A stretch of 64,000 nucleotides of DNA from Allocatelliglobosispora scoriae (GTDB lineage: Bacteria > Actinomycetota > Actinomycetes > Mycobacteriales > Micromonosporaceae): positions 4,301,001 to 4,365,000 of the forward strand of contig NZ_JACHMN010000002.1 of assembly GCF_014204945.1 (NCBI RefSeq), read 5' to 3'. A program made the position numbers and the translations under genes. This document shows positions 34,049 through 43,170 of the stretch, one piece after another (position 1 is the first letter of the stretch; every line of letters begins with the position of its first letter). The notes under the pieces are model-generated. The model was given only the letters and a program-made list of their open reading frames with translations, made no database searches and had not been told where the DNA came from.

Positions 34049-34567
34049 ATGGCGGCCGCACGTGAGCCCCTCGTGGAGGTGCGGCGCAGCGAGCGTCGAC
34101 ACCGGACTGTTGCCGCCTATCGCGAGGGTGAGCGCATCGTCGTGCTCATCCCCAGCCAGTTCTCCCGGGCCGAAGAGAGCGCCTGGGTCGACAAGATGCT
34201 GGCCAGGCTGGCGGCGAAAGATCGCCGAACCGCCCGCAGCGACGCGGAGCTGATGGCGCGGGCGCGGCAGCTCGCCGCGCGATACCTCGACGACTTCGGT
34301 GCCGCAGCGCTGCCCGCAGGGGTGCGCTGGGTCACCAATCAGCGGGGGCGATGGGGCTCCTGCTCGCCGGACGACCGCACGATCCGGCTGTCGGACCGGC
34401 TGCGCGACATGCCGGCGTGGGTCGCCGACTATGTCCTGTTCCACGAGCTCACGCACCTGGTGGTGCCCAACCACAGCGCCGAGTTCTGGGAGATCGTGGC
34501 CCGTTACCCCAAGACCGAACGCGCCCGGGGCTACCTGGAGGGCGTCGCCGCCGTCAGCGGGGTGTGA
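34049..34567 (+). CDS. YgjP/M48-type zinc metallopeptidase
   Basis: 172 residues from ATG 34049 (an in-frame ATG at 34007 is a possible start; TAGGTT at 33986-33991 would place the transcript start close to it). The YgjP/DUF45 signature is present: GRWGSCSPDDRTIRLS followed by HELTHLVVPNHSAEFW (HExxH with a downstream His). It is a cytosolic minimal gluzincin. It is convergent with the Zincin_2 gene. The substrate is unknown. Confidence 0.85.
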   Translation: MAAAREPLVEVRRSERRHRTVAAYREGERIVVLIPSQFSRAEESAWVDKMLARLAAKDRRTARSDAELMARARQLAARYLDDFGAAALPAGVRWVTNQRGRWGSCSPDDRTIRLSDRLRDMPAWVADYVLFHELTHLVVPNHSAEFWEIVARYPKTERARGYLEGVAAVSGV

Positions 34568-34590
34568 CCCGCGCTCCACGCCGGAAAGGA

Positions 34591-34623
34591 GAGCGTCCGC
34601 CGACTGCTCGTCGACGGACGCTC
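34591..34623. terminator. Hairpin between convergent genes
   Basis: GAGCGTCCGCCGAC (34591-34604) pairs with GTCGACGGACGCTC (34610-34623) with one mismatch. The loop is five bases. It is followed by the 17-bp palindrome element. Confidence 0.55.
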
Positions 34624-34630
34624 GTGACAC

Positions 34631-34647
34631 CAACTCTTGAAGAGTTG
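34631..34647. repeat. Dispersed 17-bp palindrome, intergenic copy
   Basis: CAACTCTTGAAGAGTTG with left flank GACAC and right flank CGACGATC, matching the copies at 9754 and in the inverted repeat at 32457-32539. It lies between the convergent YgjP-type and Zincin_2 genes. Confidence 0.85.
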
Positions 34648-34653
34648 CGACGA

Positions 34654-35982
34654 TCAGGGAGCCTTCTGCTCGCCCGGTTCGGATCCGGGGGCATCCGGAT
34701 CGGGGCCGTCCGGTTCGGGTGCATCCGGCTCGGACACGTCCGACGGGCGCAGCAGGGCGTCCATGTCGGCGATCGTGAGCTGGGCCGATGCGAAACCGGC
34801 CGGATCGGCGAAGTCGTCGTCGGTCGGCAGCAGGTCGGGGTGGCCCCAGAGGGCGTCCCGTCCCGCGACGTCCCGCTCCGCGAGCAGCGCCGCCCACAGG
34901 GTGGTCGCCTCCCGCAGTCGGCGCGGCCGCATCTCCAGCCCCACCAGCGTGGCGAAGGTCTGCTCGGCGGGTCCACCGGCGGCACGGCGGCGCCGGAAGG
35001 CCTCGCCGAGGCGGGAGACGTTGCTCAGGCGGCCCTCGGCGGCGGCGTCGACCACGTGGCAGACCCACCCCTCGACCAGCGCGAGCGCGGTCTCCAGGCG
35101 GCGCAGGGCGGCCTGCTGGGCGGGGGAGTCGTCGGGGGTGAAGACGCCGTCCATCTGCAGCGCCCGCATCGACTCGGGATCGCTCGGGTCGACCCGGCCC
35201 ATCGCCTCCTCGATCGCCTCACGGTCGATCTTGATCCCTGCGGCGTACGCCTCGACCGCCGAGAGCAGGTGGTGTCGCAGCCACGGCACGTGCATGAAGA
35301 GCCGCTGGTGGGCGGCTTCCCGCAGGGCGACGTAGAGGCGCACCTCGACGGGGTCGAGTTCGAGACCCTCGCCGTAGGCCTTGACGTTCGCGGGGACAAG
35401 GGCGGCCATCCCGGGCGGGCCGAGCGGCAGCCCGATGTCGCCGGCCGAGAGGACCTCGGCGCCGAGCGTGCCGAGGGCCTGGCCGAGCTGACCGCCGAAG
35501 AGCGCTCCGCCGAGCATGGAGAGCATCCCGCGCATCATGCCGAGCGGGGCCATCCCGGGCGGCGCCTCCGACTGGTCGGGCACGAGGTCGCCCATCGCCG
35601 CGACCATCCGCGCGGCGACCGGGTCGCAGAGTTTGCGCCAGACGTCGAGCGTGTTGAAGATCCACTCGTTCCGGTTCCACGCGGCCGTGCCGGTGATGCC
35701 GGTCGGCCAGGCCGTCACGGGGTCCAGCCAGAGGTCGGCGAGGCGCAGCGCCTCGGCCACCTCCGCTCGATCCGCGCTCGAGACGGCCGGGTCGCCGGTC
35801 GTGTTCAGCTGGGTGGTGGCTATCTGCCGGGCGAGGTCCCAGTTGACGGGCCCTCCGCCGGCCTGGCTGGAGGCGAGCATCTGCTGCAACCCGGCGAGAA
35901 ACTGCTGCATCTGCTGCGGGTCGTTGGGGTCGGGCGGCTGCCCGCCGGGAAGCGCGAAGCCAAATGGGGTCTCAGGCACCAC
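34654..35982 (-). CDS. Zincin_2 (DUF2342) family zinc-dependent metalloprotease-like protein
   Basis: About 442 residues from GTG 35982 (a second GTG follows directly at 35979; TACCGT lies just upstream, so the mRNA may be leaderless). A Pro/Gln-rich N-terminus precedes the conserved domain, with the family motif LREAAHQRLFMHVPWLRHHL and a Glu-rich region VEAYAAGIKIDREAIEE. The C-terminal 30 residues are acidic and Pro-rich. It matches the Rv3195-type neighbour of the YlbL gene. Enzyme activity is predicted, not shown, for this family. Confidence 0.87.
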   Translation of the reverse strand: MVPETPFGFALPGGQPPDPNDPQQMQQFLAGLQQMLASSQAGGGPVNWDLARQIATTQLNTTGDPAVSSADRAEVAEALRLADLWLDPVTAWPTGITGTAAWNRNEWIFNTLDVWRKLCDPVAARMVAAMGDLVPDQSEAPPGMAPLGMMRGMLSMLGGALFGGQLGQALGTLGAEVLSAGDIGLPLGPPGMAALVPANVKAYGEGLELDPVEVRLYVALREAAHQRLFMHVPWLRHHLLSAVEAYAAGIKIDREAIEEAMGRVDPSDPESMRALQMDGVFTPDDSPAQQAALRRLETALALVEGWVCHVVDAAAEGRLSNVSRLGEAFRRRRAAGGPAEQTFATLVGLEMRPRRLREATTLWAALLAERDVAGRDALWGHPDLLPTDDDFADPAGFASAQLTIADMDALLRPSDVSEPDAPEPDGPDPDAPGSEPGEQKAP

Positions 35983-36098
35983 TCCACGGTACGCGAAGTT
36001 GAGTCGAAGTGACTCAGGGCTCTCCCCGATCTTGTCGCGAACCACGGCAAAAGGGCGGTCGACCGGGACTCGGCACCGGCCGCATATGCTTGCTGACC

Positions 36099-37118
36099 AT
36101 GAAGAGTCGTGGGCTCACCGTCCTCCTGGGTGCCATCCTGGCGGGGCTGTTGATGTGGCAGGTCACACAGGCGGACGTCCCCTACGTCGTGCTGGGGGCC
36201 GGCCCGACCTACGACACCCTCGGCAAGGACGACAAGGGCGCCCCGGTGATCGAGGTCACCGGCAAGGACACCTCGACCAGCGCGGGCCAGCTCCGCATGG
36301 TCACCGTCGGGGTCCAGAGCGAGACCGACATCTTCTCGGTGATCAAGGCCTGGTGGTCGGGTGAGCAGGCCGTCGTGCCGCGTGAGCTGATCTACCCGCC
36401 CGGCCAGACGCAGGAGCAGGTCGAGGAGACCAACAAGCAGGACTTCGCCGCCTCGCAGTCGAGCGCCGAGACGGTCGCGCTCAAGGAGCTGGGCTACCCG
36501 ATCCGGGCGACGGTCAAGGAGGTCGCCGCGGACGGTGCGGCCGTCGGCAAGCTCGCCGTCGGCGACATCGTCACCACGGTCGACGGGACCCCGGTCGACT
36601 CGACGGAGAAGCTGGTCGAGCTGATCCGGGCCAAGCCGGTCGGCGCCACCCTCAAGATCGGCCGCGAGCGGGACGGCAAGGCCGAGATCGTGGAGATCAC
36701 CACGAAGGCCGGCGAGGACGGCACACCGCGGGTCGGCGTCAGCGCCGAGAACAAGCAGCCGCACCCCTTCGAGCTGAAGATCCACCTCGACGACGTCGGC
36801 GGTCCGAGCGCCGGGCTGATGTTCGCCCTCGGCATCATCGACAAGCTCACGCCCGCCGACCTCACCGGCGGAAAAATCATCGCGGGTACGGGCACCATCG
36901 ACGACAACGGCACCGTGGGCCCGATCGGCGGCATCGCACAGAAGCTCGTCGGAGCGAAGGACGCCGATGCGGCGTACTTCCTGACCCCCGCCGCCAACTG
37001 CGATGAGGCGAAGGCGAACGCGGTCGACGGGCTGACCCTCGTCAAGGTCGGCACCCTGGACGAGGGCCTCGACGCCCTCACCGCGATCCGTGAGGGCAAG
37101 CCCCTGCCGAAGTGCTGA
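36099..37118 (+). CDS. YlbL-type PDZ-Lon serine protease
   Basis: 339 residues from ATG 36099, with TATGCT eight bases before it. An N-terminal signal-anchor (LTVLLGAILAGLLMWQV) is followed by a PDZ domain (about 125-205, AVGKLAVGDIVTTVDGTPV) and a Lon-type proteolytic domain with catalytic Ser237 in GGPSAGLMFAL and Lys282 in GIAQKLVGAK. It acts on the outer face of the membrane; in other bacteria it takes part in envelope or cell-division control. It is followed by UPF0182 on the same strand, as in mycobacteria (Rv3194c-Rv3193c). Confidence 0.92.
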   Translation: MKSRGLTVLLGAILAGLLMWQVTQADVPYVVLGAGPTYDTLGKDDKGAPVIEVTGKDTSTSAGQLRMVTVGVQSETDIFSVIKAWWSGEQAVVPRELIYPPGQTQEQVEETNKQDFAASQSSAETVALKELGYPIRATVKEVAADGAAVGKLAVGDIVTTVDGTPVDSTEKLVELIRAKPVGATLKIGRERDGKAEIVEITTKAGEDGTPRVGVSAENKQPHPFELKIHLDDVGGPSAGLMFALGIIDKLTPADLTGGKIIAGTGTIDDNGTVGPIGGIAQKLVGAKDADAAYFLTPAANCDEAKANAVDGLTLVKVGTLDEGLDALTAIREGKPLPKC

Positions 37119-37177
37119 CCGAACGTCTGGGGCGTCAGGTGTGGTTGCTGATGGTCACCGCACCCTAGTCTTGCGGC

Positions 37178-40069
37178 ATGGTCTCGCCGGATTCTGTCGT
37201 CATCAACCGCCGAGGACGCCTCGCATTACGCGTCCTCATCGGACTCCTCGCCCTGATGCTCCTGGTCAGCGCCATTGTCGGGGTCTGGACCGACTGGTTG
37301 TGGTACGACGAGCTCGGCTTCACCAGCGTGATGAAGACCCAGCTCCTCACCCGGCTGAGCCTCTTCGTCGTCGCCTGGCTGGTCATCGGCACCCTGCTGA
37401 CGGCCAACCTCTTCCTCGCCTACCGGTTCCGGCCGCTCCTCGTCCCGGGGGAGCTGGACGGGTCGCCGGGCGATTCGTCGCTCTTCCGGTACCGGCTCCT
37501 GCTCGCCAACCGGGTGGGCAAGGTCTTCGTCACCGTGGGCCTGCTGATCGGCTTCTTCTTCGGCCTGTCGGCCCAGGGGGAGTGGAAGTCCTGGCTGCTC
37601 TTCATGAACGAGCAGCCGTTCGGGATCAAGGACCCCCAGTTCAACCTCGACATCGGCTTCTACGTCTTCGAGCTGCCGTTCTGGCAGTTCCTGCTCGGCA
37701 TCGGCTTCGCCACGATCACCATCGCGCTGCTCGGCAGCATCGCGGTGCACTTCCTCTACGGCGGGGTGCGGATCTCCGGCAGCGGCGACCGGATCACCAC
37801 GGCCGCCCGGGCGCACATCACGATCCTGATCGGGCTCTTCGTCGCGCTGAAGGCCGTCGCCTACTCGTTCGACAAGAAGGCGCTGCTCCTCGGGCACGTC
37901 AGCACCTATGACTTCTACGGCGCGGGCTACTCCGACGTGGAGGCGCTGATCCCGGCGAAGGACATCCTGACCTACCTCGCCGTCGTCGTCGCCCTCGCGA
38001 TCGTGATCTTCTCCAACGCGGTGATGCGCAACCTGACCTGGCCCGGTGTCTCGCTCGGCCTGCTCGCGATCTCGGCGATCGTCATCGGCGGCGTCTACCC
38101 GTGGTCGGTGCAGTCGTTCAAGGTCGAGCAGACGCAGACCCTCGAGGTGCCCTACGCGCAGCGCGCCATCGAGGCGACCCGCCAGGCGTACGGGCTGTCC
38201 GGGGTGGGGTCGGTGAACTACCAGGCGGCGAACACGGTTCCGCCGGCCTCCCTCAACACCGACAAGAAGATCGTCAACAAGATCCGGCTGCTCGACCCGG
38301 CCGTGGTCGGCGAGTCCTTCAACCAGCTGGAGCAGGTGCGCTCCTGGTACAGCTTCGGTGCCTCCCTCGACATCGACCGCTACACGATCAACGGCGAGAC
38401 CAGGGACTACGTCGTCGGCCTGCGGGCGCTCGACTACTCCAAGCTCGCCGATTCGCAGAAGAACTGGCAGAACCTGCACACCGTCTACACCCACGGCTAC
38501 GGCCTCGTGGCGGCACCCGCCGACACGATCTGCGACGGCAAGCCGTGCTTCGTCTCCGGCTCGCTCAGCGGCGCCAGCACCACCGACCAGCTCCCCGTGG
38601 CGCAGCCCCGCGTCTACTACGGCGAGGGCGCCACGGAGTACGCCGTGGTCGGCCGTGCAGCCGGTCAGCCCGACGTGGAGTACGACCGCCCCACCAGCGG
38701 TGCCGAGGCGCAGTACACGGCGTACGACGGCAAGGGCGGTGTGAAGCTCGACTCGACCCTGCGGCGGGTGCTCTACTCGCTGGAGCACCAGGAGACGCGG
38801 TTCCTGCTCTCCGACGCGGTCAGCAACGATTCCCGCATCATGTACGTCCGCCAGCCCCGCGAGCGCGTCGCGAAGGTGGCGCCCTTCCTGACGATCGACG
38901 GCGACCCCTACCCGACGATCGTGGACGGCCGGATCGTCTGGATCGTGGACGCCTACACGACCGCCACGCACTACCCCTACGCCCACCAGATCGACCTGCG
39001 CGAGGCGACCAGCGACTCGCACACGGGTGCCGGCAACGTGGCGCAGCCGCGTCAGGTCGTGACCTACATGCGCAACTCGGTGAAGGCCACCGTCGACGCC
39101 TACGACGGCACCGTGAAGCTCTACGAGTTCGACGACAACGACCCGGTGCTCAAGGCGTGGAACAGCGCCTTCGGCGGCGACCTGATCCTGCCGCGCGCTC
39201 AGATCCCCAAGGCGCTCGCGGAGCACTTCCGCTACCCCGAGGACCTCTTCAAGGTGCAGCGCGACCTGCTGACCCGCTACCACATGACCAACGCGGCCGA
39301 CTTCGCCGTCGGACCGGACCGGTGGAAGGTCCCCAACGACCCGGCGCCGACCCACAACGGCAAGAGCCAGCCGCCCTACTACCTCGTCACGGCGATGCCG
39401 GGCCAGACGGACCCGGAGTTCCAGCTCGTCGCGGCGCTGACGCCGAACAACAAGGAGAATCTCGCCGCGCTGCTCTCCGGCCGCTACGACGCACAGGGCC
39501 GACCGCAGCTCTCGATCTTCGAGCTGCCCAGGGATACCCAGATCGCGGGTCCGGGCCTCGCCCAGCAGAAGATGGAGAACGAACCCGACGTCCGCAGCGA
39601 CCTCAAGATCTGGGGCGACACGGCGATCCGCGGCAACCTGCTGTCGCTGCCGTTCGGCGACGGCATGCTCTACGTCGAGCCGATCTACCTGCGCAGCACC
39701 GGGGCCAACACCTATCCGCAGCTCAAACGGGTGATCGTCAACTACGGAGAACGAGTCGGGTACGCCGAAACGCTGCCCGCCGCGATCGCCAAGCTGGTCG
39801 GCACCAACGGGCCCGTCACCCCCACGACACCGACCACGCCGACGACCCCCACCACACCGACGACCCCGACGGCTCCCGGTGGGGAGCTGGCGGCGGCAGC
39901 GGCGAAGGTGCAGAAGGCGATCGTGGATCTGCGGGCGGCTCAGCAGAGCGGCGACTTCGAGGCGTACGGCAAGGCGCTGGCCGCCCTGGACACGGCGATC
40001 AAGGAGTTCGAGGCCGCTTCGAAGAAGGCCGGCGTCTCGGTCTCGCCGTCGCCGTCGGCAGCACCCTAG
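37178..40069 (+). CDS. UPF0182 large membrane protein
   Basis: 963 residues from ATG 37178, with TAGTCT six bases before the start (leaderless pattern). Seven predicted TM helices in the first ~310 residues (VLIGLLALMLLVSAIVGVW is the first) are followed by a large extracytoplasmic domain. Near residue 880 there is a Pro-Thr repeat linker (PTTPTTPTTPT), then a helical, Ala-rich tail. The family is universal in actinobacteria, with no assigned biochemical role. It ends in a strong hairpin terminator. Confidence 0.93.
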   Translation: MVSPDSVVINRRGRLALRVLIGLLALMLLVSAIVGVWTDWLWYDELGFTSVMKTQLLTRLSLFVVAWLVIGTLLTANLFLAYRFRPLLVPGELDGSPGDSSLFRYRLLLANRVGKVFVTVGLLIGFFFGLSAQGEWKSWLLFMNEQPFGIKDPQFNLDIGFYVFELPFWQFLLGIGFATITIALLGSIAVHFLYGGVRISGSGDRITTAARAHITILIGLFVALKAVAYSFDKKALLLGHVSTYDFYGAGYSDVEALIPAKDILTYLAVVVALAIVIFSNAVMRNLTWPGVSLGLLAISAIVIGGVYPWSVQSFKVEQTQTLEVPYAQRAIEATRQAYGLSGVGSVNYQAANTVPPASLNTDKKIVNKIRLLDPAVVGESFNQLEQVRSWYSFGASLDIDRYTINGETRDYVVGLRALDYSKLADSQKNWQNLHTVYTHGYGLVAAPADTICDGKPCFVSGSLSGASTTDQLPVAQPRVYYGEGATEYAVVGRAAGQPDVEYDRPTSGAEAQYTAYDGKGGVKLDSTLRRVLYSLEHQETRFLLSDAVSNDSRIMYVRQPRERVAKVAPFLTIDGDPYPTIVDGRIVWIVDAYTTATHYPYAHQIDLREATSDSHTGAGNVAQPRQVVTYMRNSVKATVDAYDGTVKLYEFDDNDPVLKAWNSAFGGDLILPRAQIPKALAEHFRYPEDLFKVQRDLLTRYHMTNAADFAVGPDRWKVPNDPAPTHNGKSQPPYYLVTAMPGQTDPEFQLVAALTPNNKENLAALLSGRYDAQGRPQLSIFELPRDTQIAGPGLAQQKMENEPDVRSDLKIWGDTAIRGNLLSLPFGDGMLYVEPIYLRSTGANTYPQLKRVIVNYGERVGYAETLPAAIAKLVGTNGPVTPTTPTTPTTPTTPTTPTAPGGELAAAAAKVQKAIVDLRAAQQSGDFEAYGKALAALDTAIKEFEAASKKAGVSVSPSPSAAP

Positions 40070-40074
40070 GCGCG

Positions 40075-40112
40075 GATCGTGCCGCTCCGGGTTCGCCCGG
40101 AGCGGCACGATC
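40075..40112 (+). terminator. 17-bp stem with UUCG loop after UPF0182
   Basis: GATCGTGCCGCTCCGGG (40075-40091), TTCG, CCCGGAGCGGCACGATC (40096-40112): perfect stem with the extra-stable UUCG tetraloop. No T-tract. Confidence 0.8.
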
Positions 40113-40194
40113 GGGCAGCTTCCGCGCTTCGTCGACCAGGTCACCTATCCGATTTGCGGTTCGGTTCCGGGGTGGGCTAACCTATAGAAGCCGA

Positions 40195-40268
40195 CGCGGG
40201 GTGGAGCAGCTCGGTAGCTCGCTGGGCTCATAACCCAGAGGTCGCAGGTTCAAATCCTGTCCCCGCTA
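40195..40268 (+). tRNA. Initiator tRNA-Met(CAT), copy 1
   Basis: The 74-base cloverleaf has the initiator marks: an unpaired first base (C1 opposite T72), the CTGGG-CTCATAA-CCCAG anticodon arm with three G-C pairs, and a TTCAAAT T-loop. CCA is not encoded. A terminator follows at 40284. Confidence 0.97.
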
Positions 40269-40283
40269 CAAATAGCACGTCAG

Positions 40284-40312
40284 AACCCGGCCCCGATGGG
40301 GCCGGGTTTTTT
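40284..40312 (+). terminator. Intrinsic terminator after tRNA
   Basis: AACCCGGCCCC, GAT loop, GGGGCCGGGTT followed by TTTT. Classic Rho-independent type. Confidence 0.9.
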
Positions 40313-40530
40313 GATGATCGGCATTCGACGCGGCATGCCTTTTGTGGTCACCGAATCCGGTGTCGGCAATGCCGTCGTGGTTTGTTCTTGAATGCTGATG
40401 AAGTGGCCCGTTCGGGTGGTTCCATGTAACGTCTATGGCCTGGTAGATGTACGGTGAACAGTCGAGCCGGTGAGTGCTGACCGGCGACCCTCACTGAACG
40501 TTTGCGGCATGCTGTGAGAGGTTGGAATGA

Positions 40531-41292
40531 GTGGGCAATTCGTCTGCTGAAGCTCTGTCAGCAATAACCCGCAACTCTGATTACGCATGGAGTTCGTTCA
40601 ACTCCGAGCTGTATTGCGATCACAATTACGGCACCCTGCGCGATGACGATCATCAGATCATCGAGAAGGTAAGAGACTTCTTCGGCGCCGCAGGCATTCC
40701 CCAGGGCAGTCGTGGACTCGACGTGGGACCGGGTGCCAATCTCTACCCCGCCTTCACGATGCTCCCGTTCTGCGAGCGCATTGATCTGCGCGAATACTCA
40801 TCGTCGAATGTGCAGTGGCTCAAATCGCAGATCGCGGATGGCTACCGGTCGAGTTGGGACGCGTTCTGGCGGGTCCTCGCCGTGCAGCGACCCTATCGCG
40901 ACTGCGATCCGCGCGACCGCCTGCCGCAGGTCGCGGTGGTCAGCGAGGGCAGCATCTTCGATCTCCCCGCTCGGCAGTGGGATGTGGGCACGATGTTCTT
41001 CGTCGCCTGCTCGCTCTCGACCGAGCACGAGGAGTTCCGCGCGGCCGTGCACCGCTTCATCGGCGCGCTGCGACCCGGCGCTCCATTCGCCGCCGCTTTC
41101 ATGGTCAATTCACAGGGCTACCAGGTCGGCGACGAGTGGTTCCCGGCGGTCGCCCTTGACCATGATCAGATAAAGGAATGTCTGGAAGCGGTCGCCTACA
41201 CTGTGCACATCGATCTGATCGATACCGGCGCTCCCCTGCGTGACGGCTACAGCGGCATGATGCTGGCAACCGGCCGCGTGGCGGCCGGTTGA
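40531..41292 (+). CDS. SCO2525-like SAM-dependent methyltransferase
   Basis: 253 residues from GTG 40531 (GAGAGG upstream). The SAM motif I is GLDVGPGANLYPA (62-74), and the later FDLPARQWDVGTMFFVACSL segment is of the NNMT/PNMT/TEMT-like class I methyltransferases. It matches the family named after Streptomyces SCO2525, always found with the SCO2521-2524 group. It is the first gene of a four-gene run (to 45032). The methyl acceptor is unknown. The preceding 218 bases (after the tRNA terminator) likely contain its promoter. Confidence 0.8.
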   Translation: MGNSSAEALSAITRNSDYAWSSFNSELYCDHNYGTLRDDDHQIIEKVRDFFGAAGIPQGSRGLDVGPGANLYPAFTMLPFCERIDLREYSSSNVQWLKSQIADGYRSSWDAFWRVLAVQRPYRDCDPRDRLPQVAVVSEGSIFDLPARQWDVGTMFFVACSLSTEHEEFRAAVHRFIGALRPGAPFAAAFMVNSQGYQVGDEWFPAVALDHDQIKECLEAVAYTVHIDLIDTGAPLRDGYSGMMLATGRVAAG

Positions 41293-41320
41293 CCGGTGAC
41301 GGGACGGTGGCCAGCGCACC

Positions 41321-43168
41321 ATGAGAATCCAGCCGCGACAGCAACTCCTCGAGATCTGGCGGGCGACCGCCGAGGCCGCCTATCCGCTGGTCGACGGCAA
41401 GCGCCAGTGGCAATGGGGCGGACGCGAAGGTCCTAATTCGATCTCGGACGCCGAGCAGTTGCTATGCCTCATGTTCCCGGCCACGGAGATCGAGCGGTTC
41501 CGCATCGGGTCGCCGAACCAGACCGAGGACGACGTGCTGGTGGCCCTCAAGCCGCTCGGCGGGGCGATCGAGATCCCGCAGGTGATGATCACCGTTCTCA
41601 CCGACTACCTGACCCGCTACTCCGATGAGGACGGTTCGCCGATCTTCTCCGGCGGCAGCCTCTTCACCCCGATCAACAGTGGCGAGCACCCGGTTCAGGA
41701 GCAGCGCGACCTCGACGTGGTCGAGTCCTACGCCGCGTCGATCACGCTGATGCTCGCCACGCTCGGCTTCGTCAAGGAGCTCAACCCCCAGGTCAGCCGC
41801 CCTGAAGTGCGAGCGCAGCTGGACAAGCTCGAGGGGCTCGCCAACCTGCGCCTCTCGGCGGCGATGGTCGGCCTGCTGCGCAGCTTCAGCGTCTACGTCT
41901 TCCCCATCGAGGGCGACTACGCGGACGCGCTGCTGCGGACCGTCAACCAGGGCCTGGAGCCGCGTCGCAAGATCGTCGCCGACCTGCGCGAAGCCCTGAA
42001 GGAGACCGCTGCCGGGCTGCGCGACCTCACCGCCGGCCTGCGCGACATGGACGAGATCGAGCGGCCCGACCGGTTCTTCGAGTGCGGCTGGTCCTGGGGC
42101 GTCACGCAGGGCAAGGAAGAGATCCCCTGGGTGACCGCATCGGGCAAGCAACGCGAAGGTGTCGCGCTCGACGCGCCCTACCTCTACTTCACCGTCGTGG
42201 CGCTCGACGGCATCTCCGACCTCTTCACCGAGCGCACCCGCCTGCAGGGCCTGCTCGACGAGGAGCAGGTGCGGCTCTCGGCGGCGCTCCGCCTGCGCTG
42301 GGAGCTGACCCAGAAATACTGGAGCACCATCGCCTCCCTCGGCGCCGGTCGCTGGCCGCTGGAGGACATCCCGTGGCGCACGGTCGACGGCGTCGAGTCC
42401 GACTACTTCAGCCTCCTGGTCACCTCGATCGCGGCGCGCGATCTCACCGGCAGTCCCAACGACGGTGACCTGAGCCGCCTCGGCGAGGTGCTCAAGGAAC
42501 TCGCCAACCGGGCACGGATCACCCGGCGGCCCACCGCCAACGACCCTGCGCTCGCCCTGCACACCACGGGCGTCCGGATCGATCTCGACGGCACGGACAC
42601 GCTGGGTCCGGCGCTGAGCTGGGTCGCCGTCGACTTCGCGCAGCTCCTGCTCAAGCGCGTCATTCGCGTCGCGAGCCTGATCAACCGGGTGGAGCTGCGC
42701 GCGCAGCTCCTCCACCTCGCCGACCAGGTCTGGAGCCATGTCGCCCAGCGGCGCATGATCGACGAGATGCACGGCCCCGGCCTCTGGGACCAGCCGGCCA
42801 GTGTCTACGACCGGGGCCTGGCGGTCTTCGAGCAGCCGTCCTGGCACCACACCGTCCGCGTGGTCGAGGCCCTGGTCAACGCGGCCGGCATGGCCGGATC
42901 ACACCCGCTGCGCAGCGAGAAGCTCATCGAGTTCACGCAGGACCTGCTCGCCGAGGCCGAACACCTCTTCGACCAGGAGCTCCTCATCGGTGCGACCGAG
43001 CGCGGGCCGGCGATGAGGGTCAAGCTGGAGACGGTCCGCCAGCAGTTGCGCCGGGCGCGGGAGATCACCGCCGACCGGCCCGGCAGTGCGGTCGCGCTGC
43101 TCCTGTCGGTGCTGCGGGACCTCGACGGCTTCCAGGCCGCGCGGCAGGACGTTCTGGGGGCGTCGTAG
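41321..43168 (+). CDS. SCO2524-like protein of unknown function
   Basis: 615 residues from ATG 41321, 28 bases after the methyltransferase. It is a large, mostly alpha-helical soluble protein. It opens RIQPRQQLLEIWRATAEAAY and has a HLADQVWSHVAQRRMIDEMH segment near residue 468. No signal peptide, TM helix or catalytic motif was recognised. Its size and position match SCO2524-family proteins. It is followed after two bases by the P-loop gene. A structural or scaffold role in the module would be a guess. Confidence 0.75.
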   Translation: MRIQPRQQLLEIWRATAEAAYPLVDGKRQWQWGGREGPNSISDAEQLLCLMFPATEIERFRIGSPNQTEDDVLVALKPLGGAIEIPQVMITVLTDYLTRYSDEDGSPIFSGGSLFTPINSGEHPVQEQRDLDVVESYAASITLMLATLGFVKELNPQVSRPEVRAQLDKLEGLANLRLSAAMVGLLRSFSVYVFPIEGDYADALLRTVNQGLEPRRKIVADLREALKETAAGLRDLTAGLRDMDEIERPDRFFECGWSWGVTQGKEEIPWVTASGKQREGVALDAPYLYFTVVALDGISDLFTERTRLQGLLDEEQVRLSAALRLRWELTQKYWSTIASLGAGRWPLEDIPWRTVDGVESDYFSLLVTSIAARDLTGSPNDGDLSRLGEVLKELANRARITRRPTANDPALALHTTGVRIDLDGTDTLGPALSWVAVDFAQLLLKRVIRVASLINRVELRAQLLHLADQVWSHVAQRRMIDEMHGPGLWDQPASVYDRGLAVFEQPSWHHTVRVVEALVNAAGMAGSHPLRSEKLIEFTQDLLAEAEHLFDQELLIGATERGPAMRVKLETVRQQLRRAREITADRPGSAVALLLSVLRDLDGFQAARQDVLGAS

Positions 43169-43170
43169 CC

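Noticed and set aside
39800-39880. Short direct repeats that look like a CRISPR or VNTR
   Set aside because: They encode the Pro-Thr linker of UPF0182 in frame, with no spacers of constant length.
37226-40144. 972-codon open frame on the minus strand opposite UPF0182
   Set aside because: It is the mirror of a strongly biased high-GC gene; its product is low-complexity and has no domain. The plus-strand UPF0182 protein is clear.
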